A DNA stretch of 6,179 bases from an uncultured Roseiflexaceae bacterium (GTDB lineage: Bacteria > Chloroflexota > Chloroflexia > Chloroflexales > Roseiflexaceae): NCBI GenBank assembly GCA_903932805.1, contig CAIZHO010000217.1:1-6179 (forward strand). Direction: 5' to 3'. Below, piece by piece: positions 1 through 3,969 of the stretch. The position numbers and the translations under genes are program-made. Each line of letters begins with the position of its first letter. The first letter of the stretch is position 1. The notes under the pieces were generated by a model. That model did not search any database and was not told the origin of the DNA. It was given only the letters and a program-made list of their open reading frames with translations.

Positions 1-74
1 CAAAACACCCCGTTTGGCGATGCCTCGTGGCTCGTCCCGCTCACCCCCTGAGCGCAGTTCAACCATCCCAGACA

Positions 75-200
75 TCAATGGCATCGACCAACCAGCGCAA
101 CCAATGCTCGACCGTGCTCGCGCGTCGGTTGATGGTGACTGCGGTATTTGCCGCCAGCCCATTTGAGGAACGGTTTGCGGTGGAGCGGACGGAGCGACAT
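75..200 (-). pseudogene. Remnant of the N-terminus of a Dam-type (D12 class) DNA adenine methylase
   Basis: A 41-codon minus-strand frame opens with ATG at 200-198 and stops with TGA at 77-75. Residues 9-19 read KPFLKWAGGKY, which contains FLKWAGGKY, the S-adenosylmethionine-binding N-terminal motif of Dam/D12 adenine-N6 methylases and identical to the E. coli Dam motif as I recall it. After residue 20 the similarity ends: the next residues (SHHQPTREHG) are unlike the family. The expected following block (xEPFxGxGxVF) is not found in any of the three minus frames down to position 1. Intact proteins are about 270-300 residues, so this is a truncated or rearranged copy, unless the missing part lies left of the window behind an insertion. 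A possible GAGG ribosome site lies 10 bases before the ATG, within the 3' arm of a hairpin. I see nothing recognisable in 1-74 except a 6-bp hairpin at 38-54. The motif match is convincing; the pseudogene status is inference. Confidence 0.55.
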
Positions 201-205
201 ACAGC

Positions 206-241
206 ATTGACCTCGCCCGGCAAAATGCCAGCGAGGTCAAT
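206..241 (-). other. Strong hairpin behind tatC, possible mRNA 3' end
   Basis: ATTGACCTCGC (206-216) and GCGAGGTCAAT (231-241) are perfect 11-base inverted arms. Inside them GGC (219-221) can pair with GCC (227-229) around an AAAAT loop. The hairpin lies 34 bases after the tatC stop. There is no T-run on either side, so it does not look like a standard intrinsic terminator. It could end or protect the tatBC transcript. Confidence 0.5.
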
Positions 242-243
242 TA

Positions 244-268
244 TTGATCGGAACGTGCAATCGATCAA
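244..268 (-). other. Second hairpin immediately after tatC stop
   Basis: TTGATCG (244-250) pairs with CGATCAA (262-268) around an 11-base loop. It begins 7 bases after the tatC stop codon and abuts the larger hairpin at 206-241. No T-run follows on the minus strand. Its role is unknown; it may be part of a 3' processing or termination region. Confidence 0.35.
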
Positions 269-274
269 CCGCTC

Positions 275-1189
275 CTAGGTGGTCGTGCTGTCAGGCATGG
301 TACTAGCGCGTGGCACCAGCCGTGTCAGCAAGATACCCAATTCGTACAGCAGGTACATGGGGAGTGCCAAGAGCATCAAGTTGTACGGGTCGCCGGTGGG
401 GGTAATCAATGCCGCAATGATGGTGATGATGACGATGGCGTAACGCCGCGTCGACGTGAGCATCTTGGTCGATACGATATTCAGCCGGGCCAGCAGGTAC
501 ATGATGGCGGGCAACTCAAAGATGATGCCGTTCCAGAGCAACAGGGTCGAAACGGTATCAAAAAAGCTATCGGCGGTGGGTTCGGTTTGGATGGTGGCGG
601 TATTGCCGTACCCGAGCAAGAAGCCAAGGGCTGCGGGAATGGTGATGAACCAGCCAAATACAATCCCGGCCAGGAACAGTTCGGTCACAATCGGCAATGC
701 GGTGTAGACGATGCGCTTTTCGCTGTTGAGCAACCCAGGGGAAAAGAACGCCACCAGCTGATAGATGATCATCGGCATGGCGATGATAATGCCCACCGTC
801 AATGCGATGTTCATGTAGCGTAGAAAGATTTCGCCGACCATCACTGCTTTGAGCACGGTGCCTGCGGGTGCCAACTGTTGCACCATGAAGTCCGGCAGTG
901 TGACGCCAAAAAATACGGGATTATTGACGAGGTAGAATCCGACGCTGGCACCTATTCCGATGGCGATACAGGCTTTCACCAAACGATCGCGCAGTTCGAG
1001 CAAATGTGGTTTGAGTCCGTCCCAAAAGTCGCCCAATGTGGATGGCGCAGATTCGGTGCCGGTTTCGACCAGGTCTTCGATGGGCTCTTCGGCGGGTATC
1101 AGCCAACGTACCAGCCCGAGCACCAGGAGCGGGAACAGGATCATACCTGCGAGAATCGATGCGAGAACAATCAAATTCGCACTGCTCAT
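275..1189 (-). CDS. tatC: Sec-independent (twin-arginine) protein translocase subunit TatC, with extra N-terminal helix
   Basis: TatC is the polytopic membrane core of the Tat export receptor; it binds twin-arginine signal peptides of folded cargo together with TatB. The 304-residue product shows the family signature HLLELRDRL (62-70) in the first cytoplasmic segment, FFSPGLLNSEKR (148-159), FELP with the conserved Glu at 225, and LALPMYLLYELG (274-285). About six hydrophobic segments follow residue 70, as expected. Odd: a further hydrophobic helix at about 5-30 plus an acidic linker (33-56) precedes the core, making the protein longer than the usual 240-260 residues. The ATG at 1189-1187 overlaps the tatB TGA as ATGA and has GGGGAG eight bases upstream inside tatB, supporting this start and translational coupling. 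The stop is TAG at 277-275. The family assignment is firm; seven membrane helices are inferred from hydrophobicity. Confidence 0.96.
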   Translation of the reverse strand: MSSANLIVLASILAGMILFPLLVLGLVRWLIPAEEPIEDLVETGTESAPSTLGDFWDGLKPHLLELRDRLVKACIAIGIGASVGFYLVNNPVFFGVTLPDFMVQQLAPAGTVLKAVMVGEIFLRYMNIALTVGIIIAMPMIIYQLVAFFSPGLLNSEKRIVYTALPIVTELFLAGIVFGWFITIPAALGFLLGYGNTATIQTEPTADSFFDTVSTLLLWNGIIFELPAIMYLLARLNIVSTKMLTSTRRYAIVIITIIAALITPTGDPYNLMLLALPMYLLYELGILLTRLVPRASTMPDSTTT

Positions 1190-2103
1190 GGGTTCGACTC
1201 CCCGTTGGTGTTTTGGACGTGGCGTTGAAGATCATCGATGCGGTTGGTCAACTGGCCGATTTCGATGCGCAAGAACATAATCGTATCAGATGTGACGGAT
1301 GGTGCGGGTGCGGCTGCCACGCTGCTCCGCAGATCTTTCATCTCGCGGGTAAGCTGCTCGATCTCGGCGTGGAGCCGTGTGACCGTGTCGTTGCCTGGCG
1401 GGGTCGTCTGCGCCTCTTTGAGTCGGCTTATTTCGGCCTTGAGGCTGCGGATTTCTGCGTAGATTGCACTATCGGGCATTGGTTGGGTGATGGGTGGGAG
1501 TGCCGATTCTACAGGTTGGGAAGCACCGGCCGCCGTACCAACAGGAGCATCGGTGGCAAGGACTGGGTCTGGTTGACTCGACGCAGGTGCCTGTGGGTTC
1601 ATCCAGTTGGGCTTGCTCGTGCGTGCGACCGTGGCGGGGATACGCTGGTCGTCAGCGACCGTGGCAGGAGCCGGGGTGTCTGTTTGGACGGTGTCAGGAT
1701 CGCTCGGTTTGCCGATGGTCCGGTCCTCGTCTGCAGCAGGTGTATATGGCGTGTTTACCGCATCAGTGAGAGTAGCGTTTGAGGTTTGGGCGGCGTCGGT
1801 GATTGCGGCGTTGAGTGACGACGTGGTCAATGAGAGGGTTTTGGTTGTATCGTTGAGGTCGCTGCGGACACTGTTGGAGACTTCGCGCAGTGTCGAACGG
1901 ATTTCGTTGATTTCGGTTTGGAGCTCGTGTTGGATTTGGAGCAGCACCTTGGCATCTGGGGATGCATTCAACCAGTTGCGCAGGCGGATAATCGACGACC
2001 CGAGGCTCCGCGCAAACGTAGGCAGACGTTCGGGGCCAAGGACGATCAGTGCGATGAAGATGACAAAGAATAATTCACCGGGGCCAATCCCGAGGAAATT
2101 CAT
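1186..2103 (-). CDS. tatB: TatA/B-family twin-arginine translocase subunit, TatB-like, with long coiled-coil tail
   Basis: TatB pairs with TatC in the receptor for twin-arginine signal peptides. The 305-residue product begins with a short periplasmic stretch and one membrane helix (about 8-22), then the LGPERLP hinge (22-28) and an amphipathic helix (about 28-46), the classic TatA/B/E layout. The LGPxRLP hinge and the adjacent tatC favour TatB over TatA. A predicted coiled coil follows at about 50-90, then a Pro/Thr/Ala/Ser-rich linker (about 115-210), then three short heptad-like repeats near 216-230, 242-260 and 276-296. E. coli TatB is about 170 residues, so the tail is unusually long. The ATG at 2103-2101 has only a weak AGTAGG ribosome site four bases upstream. 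The stop overlaps the tatC start. No separate tatA is present in the window. The family call is strong; TatB versus TatA rests on context. Confidence 0.9.
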   Translation of the reverse strand: MNFLGIGPGELFFVIFIALIVLGPERLPTFARSLGSSIIRLRNWLNASPDAKVLLQIQHELQTEINEIRSTLREVSNSVRSDLNDTTKTLSLTTSSLNAAITDAAQTSNATLTDAVNTPYTPAADEDRTIGKPSDPDTVQTDTPAPATVADDQRIPATVARTSKPNWMNPQAPASSQPDPVLATDAPVGTAAGASQPVESALPPITQPMPDSAIYAEIRSLKAEISRLKEAQTTPPGNDTVTRLHAEIEQLTREMKDLRSSVAAAPAPSVTSDTIMFLRIEIGQLTNRIDDLQRHVQNTNGESNP

Positions 2104-2141
2104 AGGGCCTACTTTCGCCAGCGTACGCAGTCAATACCTGA

Positions 2142-2169
2142 ATTGTACAACACTCCGCACCACAGTCGA
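2142..2169 (-). promoter_or_regulatory. Candidate promoter for tatBC
   Basis: On the minus strand TCGACT (2169-2164; 4/6 to TTGACA) and TACAAT (2147-2142; 5/6 to TATAAT) are separated by 16 bases. A start near 2135 would give a leader of about 30 bases before tatB. The site lies just after the acpP terminator, where tatBC would need its own promoter. This is read by eye only. Confidence 0.4.
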
Positions 2170-2186
2170 TGGATGTGCAGGATATG

Positions 2187-2216
2187 AAAAACCCCCACTG
2201 TCTGCACAGTGGGGGT
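2187..2216 (-). terminator. Intrinsic terminator of acpP
   Basis: ACCCCCACTGT (2191-2201) and ACAGTGGGGGT (2206-2216) form a perfect 11-bp GC-rich stem with a CTGC loop. On the minus strand it is followed by TTTTT (2191-2187, the first T pairing in the stem). It starts 15 bases after the acpP stop, the textbook form and position of a rho-independent terminator, and it should separate acpP transcription from tatBC. It has no comparable U-tract in the plus direction. Confidence 0.88.
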
Positions 2217-2231
2217 ACCGGACGCAGAGAA

Positions 2232-2474
2232 CTACTTGCCGTTTGCGTCGATGTAGGCCATGGCGTCGCCGACCGTGAGGATTTTTTCGGCGGCTTCGTC
2301 GGGAATGTCAACGCCGAACTCTTCTTCGAGGGCCATAATCAACTCGACCAGGTCGAGTGAATCAGCCTTGAGTTCTTCGGCGAAGCGGGCGGACGGGACA
2401 ATTGCTGATTCTTCGCAGCCCAAGCGGTCTGCGACAATTTTCTTCAGACGTGATTCCATCTCTGCTGACGGCAT
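2232..2474 (-). CDS. acpP: Acyl carrier protein
   Basis: AcpP is the small acidic carrier that holds growing acyl chains on a 4'-phosphopantetheine arm during type II fatty acid synthesis in the cytoplasm. The 80-residue product matches the usual 75-80. The modification motif is [18 protein letters not shown], with the attachment Ser at residue 39, followed by the acidic helix II/III region with [11 protein letters not shown] (residues 55-65) and a final TVGDAMAYI helix. The ATG at 2474-2472 has a strong AGGAG seven bases upstream. The gene lies 74 bases after nusB and is closed by its own strong terminator, so it may be a single-gene unit, although read-through from nusB is possible. No other fatty acid synthesis genes are in view. 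The stop is TAG at 2234-2232. Confidence 0.97.
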   Translation of the reverse strand: MPSAEMESRLKKIVADRLGCEESAIVPSARFAEELKADSLDLVELIMALEEEFGVDIPDEAAEKILTVGDAMAYIDANGK

Positions 2475-2519
2475 TGATGTGCTCCTTTCGCAAACTCTAC
2501 ATACACGTGTTGTGTTCGA

Positions 2520-2528
2520 TGTATATCA
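2520..2528 (-). promoter_or_regulatory. Possible extended -10 promoter of acpP
   Basis: The minus strand reads TGA-TATACA (2528-2520), an extended -10 (TGn) followed by a -10 with 4/6 matches. A start near 2513 would give a leader of about 39 bases to the acpP ATG. No convincing -35 box exists; the best at 17 bases is CCAACA (3/6). This is a tentative call. Confidence 0.35.
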
Positions 2529-2530
2529 CC

Positions 2531-2545
2531 ACAGGTCAGACCTGT
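2531..2545. promoter_or_regulatory. Perfect 15-base dyad, possible operator upstream of acpP
   Basis: ACAGGTC-A-GACCTGT is a perfect inverted repeat with 7-base arms around one central base (2538). It lies in the nusB-acpP gap, three bases after the nusB stop, and would cover about -18 to -32 of the candidate acpP promoter. The one-base centre makes it poor as a full-length RNA hairpin, and no T-run follows, so a protein-binding site is the more natural reading. The binding protein is unknown. Confidence 0.4.
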
Positions 2546-2548
2546 TGG

Positions 2549-3016
2549 CTACCGTGTTGGGGGTGTTGCACTGTAGCGCGCGGCTACGGTGCCTAATATA
2601 CCATTGACTAACCGTGCAGACGAATCACCGACATAGGCCCGCGCGATTTCGACAGCGGCGTTGATAATCACCGGGGTTTCGCCTTTTTGTTCGCTGTAGC
2701 GGAGCTCAGCGATGGCGATGTGGAGGACTGCACGTTGCAGGACCGGCATATCGTCGAGAGAAATCGTGGGAGCAAGTTCGCTGATCAGCGTGTCGAGTGC
2801 GTGCCGGTGTTCGAGGGCGGCGCTCACGATGGTCCGAATGAAAACCCGCTGGGTGGCACGAATGGGAAGCGGATCGCCGTCGTCATCCACGTCATTGAGG
2901 ATGGGTTGCGACAGGTGACGGTCTAACACGGCATCAATGGGATGATCGGTTTGACTGAGTTCGTACAGTATGCGCACTGCTTGTGTGCGTGGCTTGAGCC
3001 GTGCTTGGCTAGGCAT
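2549..3016 (-). CDS. nusB: Transcription antitermination factor NusB
   Basis: NusB binds boxA RNA with NusE (S10) and supports processive rRNA transcription and other antitermination. The product is 155 residues, slightly above the common 130-150. It has the N-terminal R-x-x-A-x-x-x-LYEL helix (10-20), the central MPVLQRAVLHIAIAEL helix (90-105), and the C-terminal signature TPVIINAAVEIARAYVGDSS (114-133) followed by ARLVNGILG (134-142). An acidic insert DVDDDGDP (42-49) is notable. I chose the ATG at 3016-3014 because AAGGA lies just upstream and the product then starts a normal distance before the first helix; an in-frame GTG at 3040-3038 has no ribosome site. The first 8 bases overlap the end of the Asp23-family gene, implying coupled translation. 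Asp23-family gene followed by nusB is a recurrent order in Firmicutes (yqhY-nusB). The stop is TAG at 2551-2549. Confidence 0.93.
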   Translation of the reverse strand: MPSQARLKPRTQAVRILYELSQTDHPIDAVLDRHLSQPILNDVDDDGDPLPIRATQRVFIRTIVSAALEHRHALDTLISELAPTISLDDMPVLQRAVLHIAIAELRYSEQKGETPVIINAAVEIARAYVGDSSARLVNGILGTVAARYSATPPTR

Positions 3017-3347
3017 GCGTTCCTTGGGTTTGTACGTCACAGACGATGACGAAAACGGTTACAGCGCGTGGATCGCCCCCTTGGATCAGGGTTGAAACCA
3101 ACGTCTTGATTTGCATCGACTGCGTCACCACACTCGCATCGGTCCGTGGATCAACCAGCACATAACAGTACACGTCGAGCGTGGTGTCGTGTGGAACGAT
3201 CGCTACCCCATGCCCGAGGATTGCGCCTGCGGGGGCATTGTATGGCGGCATCGCTGGGTGAATGCCCGGCACAAAGCGGAGCGCTGCGCTTAATCGCGTG
3301 GCTAATGCCACGTATGGAATTTGCTGTTGCGATTCATGCACAAACAT
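3009..3347 (-). CDS. Asp23/Gls24 (YqhY-like) family protein
   Basis: The product is about 112 residues. It shows the Asp23/Gls24 pattern: an N-terminal helix ending in a V-P-G-I/V turn ([20 protein letters not shown], 10-29), a Gly-rich stretch ([10 protein letters not shown], 41-50), then alternating beta strands and one helix ([10 protein letters not shown], 57-66; [16 protein letters not shown], 73-88; [12 protein letters not shown], 95-106). In Firmicutes the family includes cell-envelope-stress proteins and YqhY, which is linked to acetyl-CoA carboxylase control and lies directly before nusB, as here. No membrane segment is visible. The start is uncertain: ATG codons at 3359, 3350 and 3347 all lie upstream of or within the best promoter's -10 region. 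A transcript starting near 3341 could begin directly on the in-frame GTG at 3341-3339. The first residues are therefore tentative. The stop TAG (3011-3009) overlaps nusB. The exact function here is unknown. Confidence 0.72.
   Translation of the reverse strand: MFVHESQQQIPYVALATRLSAALRFVPGIHPAMPPYNAPAGAILGHGVAIVPHDTTLDVYCYVLVDPRTDASVVTQSMQIKTLVSTLIQGGDPRAVTVFVIVCDVQTQGTHA
3021..3025 (-). promoter_or_regulatory. Ribosome binding site deciding the nusB start
   Basis: AAGGA (3025-3021) sits four bases before the ATG at 3016 and lies inside the end of the upstream gene. It supports the shorter nusB start over the upstream GTG at 3040. Confidence 0.55.
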
Positions 3348-3348
3348 C

Positions 3349-3377
3349 ATTCTACCCATATCTGTTCAGCACGTCAA
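3349..3377 (-). promoter_or_regulatory. Promoter of the asp23-like/nusB unit
   Basis: On the minus strand TTGACG (3377-3372; 5/6) and TAGAAT (3354-3349; 5/6) are separated by the ideal 17 bases. The predicted start is near 3341-3342, inside the longest open frame of the gene, which bears on the choice of start codon. Confidence 0.6.
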
Positions 3378-3380
3378 GAA

Positions 3381-3408
3381 TTCACGCCGCGCATTCTTGT
3401 GCTATACT
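3381..3408 (+). promoter_or_regulatory. Promoter of rpsO-pnp
   Basis: TTCACG (3381-3386; 4/6) and TATACT (3403-3408; 5/6) are separated by 16 bases. TG-C immediately before the -10 (3400-3402) gives an extended -10. The predicted start is about G3416, so the leader to rpsO is about 77 bases and opens almost at once with a hairpin. The -35 is only 3 bases from that of the opposing promoter. Confidence 0.65.
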
Positions 3409-3416
3409 GTCTATCG

Positions 3417-3469
3417 GCAGTCGTTCAGACTGCGTCGCATCGAACGTACAGACCGCTCCAGTCTGTGCG
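3417..3469 (+). promoter_or_regulatory. Structured rpsO leader, candidate S15 autoregulatory element
   Basis: Two hairpins can form in the leader. Hairpin 1 is GCAGTC (3417-3422) with GACTGC (3428-3433) and a 5-base loop. Hairpin 2 is CGTACAGAC (3445-3453) with GTCTGTGCG (3461-3469), nine pairs including one U-G, and a 7-base loop; it ends 7 bases before the GAGGGAG ribosome site (3477-3483). A competing 7-bp pairing, CAGACTG (3426-3432) with CAGTCTG (3459-3465), would break both. S15 represses its own translation through leader RNAs that differ between phyla, so this is a reasonable candidate, but S15 binding is inferred. Confidence 0.5.
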
Positions 3470-3492
3470 CGATTATGAGGGAGTACCGCACC

Positions 3493-3762
3493 ATGGCATT
3501 GGAACGTAGCGAAAAAGACACCGTCATTGGCAAGTTTCAGACACATGCAACCGACACCGGTTCGTCTGAAGTCCAGATTGCCTTGTTGACCGAGCGCATC
3601 AACCAGATCGTTGACCACCTGCGCGAGAACAAGCACGACCACGCCACCCGCCGTGGGTTGCTGAAGTTGGTCGGTCGTCGTCGTCGGTTGCTGGCTTACC
3701 TGAGCCGCACCAACAACGCCAGCTACCGCAGCACCATCGAGCGCTTGGGCTTGCGCCGGTAA
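3493..3762 (+). CDS. rpsO: 30S ribosomal protein S15
   Basis: S15 is a primary 16S rRNA-binding protein of the small-subunit platform, binding the helix 20/21/22 junction and helping the S6/S18 step of assembly. The 89-residue product has the standard length. It shows [16 protein letters not shown] (21-36), [22 protein letters not shown] (start 49) and the C-terminal [11 protein letters not shown]. The rRNA-contact positions His42 and Asp49 are kept, and Ser52 of the classical G-U/G-C contact is Thr here, which retains a hydroxyl. The ATG at 3493 is chosen because GAGGGAG (3477-3483) lies nine bases upstream; the frame stays open further upstream but that part overlaps the promoter and leader. 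It is followed by pnp in the conserved rpsO-pnp order, with a 207-base structured spacer. Confidence 0.98.
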   Translation: MALERSEKDTVIGKFQTHATDTGSSEVQIALLTERINQIVDHLRENKHDHATRRGLLKLVGRRRRLLAYLSRTNNASYRSTIERLGLRR

Positions 3763-3799
3763 TCGCCGTCTGCGTGTACAACATTCGTGTGATGATGTG

Positions 3800-3831
3800 G
3801 CTGCGGGCATGTACAACCTACATCCCGCAGC
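3800..3831 (+). terminator. Hairpin after rpsO, partial terminator or processing site
   Basis: GCTGCGGG (3800-3807) pairs with CCCGCAGC (3824-3831). Inside, ATGTA (3809-3813) pairs with TACAT (3819-3823) around CAACC, with one bulged C at 3808, giving 13 base pairs. The following CTTTATCTAT is T-rich but lacks a clean T-run, so it may be a weak terminator, allowing read-through into pnp, or an RNase site and rpsO 3' end. It starts 37 bases after the rpsO stop. Confidence 0.5.
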
Positions 3832-3865
3832 TTTATCTATAAAGTCCGTCAGTATGCAGCAAAGA

Positions 3866-3933
3866 CCAGGTGGTTAGGGATTGGAGGATGGGGTTCGCAG
3901 TGCGGACGGCAACCTCCAGTACCTAACACATGG
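3866..3933 (+). promoter_or_regulatory. Long stem-loop in the pnp leader, candidate RNase III/PNPase autoregulation site
   Basis: Nested arms can pair. CCA (3866-3868) pairs with TGG (3931-3933). GTTAGG (3873-3878) pairs with CCTAAC (3922-3927), followed by a G-A mismatch, an A-T pair and a T-G pair. TGGAGG (3882-3887) pairs with CCTCCA (3913-3918). GTTCGC (3893-3898) pairs with GCGGAC (3902-3907) as an apical hairpin. In E. coli and Streptomyces, RNase III cuts a long stem upstream of pnp and PNPase then represses its own expression. The position matches; the mechanism here is inferred. Confidence 0.45.
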
Positions 3934-3936
3934 CAA

Positions 3937-3955
3937 CTGCCACACACGGTGGCAG
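3937..3955 (+). promoter_or_regulatory. Hairpin directly before the pnp ribosome site
   Basis: CTGCCAC (3937-3943) and GTGGCAG (3949-3955) form a perfect 7-bp stem with an ACACG loop. It ends five bases before the AAGGAG core (3961-3966). It would stay folded without hiding the ribosome site and may flank or tune initiation. Confidence 0.45.
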
Positions 3956-3969
3956 AGAAGAAGGAGCCC

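Noticed and set aside
38..54. Hairpin CGCTCA / TGAGCG with a CCCCC loop near the left edge
   Set aside because: Only six pairs, no T-run, no adjacent gene; too weak to interpret.
59..268. Open minus-strand frame of 69 codons from a TTG just after tatC
   Set aside because: It is the tatC frame continued past its stop codon, spans both hairpins, shows no family resemblance, and competes with the Dam motif that lies in a different frame.
27..278. Plus-strand open frame of 83 codons
   Set aside because: No ribosome site or recognisable domain. It lies opposite the Dam remnant and hairpins and has unlikely composition.
1036..1782. Plus-strand open frame of 248 codons opposite tatB and tatC
   Set aside because: It is antisense to two confidently assigned genes. 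Its Arg/Trp/Cys-rich translation is a product of GC-rich complement, with no domain.
1607..2278. Plus-strand open frame of 223 codons across tatB and the acpP end
   Set aside because: It crosses a terminator and two genes on the other strand. There is no ribosome site and no recognisable fold.
2503..2510. Palindrome ACACGTGT in the acpP leader
   Set aside because: Eight-base palindromes are expected by chance. There is no second copy or clear link to the promoter.
3017..3040. Longer nusB start at GTG 3040
   Set aside because: No ribosome site precedes it, while the ATG at 3016 has AAGGA and fits the normal NusB N-terminus.
3382..3816. Minus-strand open frame of 144 codons opposite rpsO
   Set aside because: It is a shadow of the ribosomal protein gene and its leader, without coding character.
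3838..3843. TATAAA as a -10 box for an independent pnp promoter
   Set aside because: No acceptable -35 at 16-18 bases (best AACCTA/CAACCT) and no extended -10. It remains possible but unsupported.
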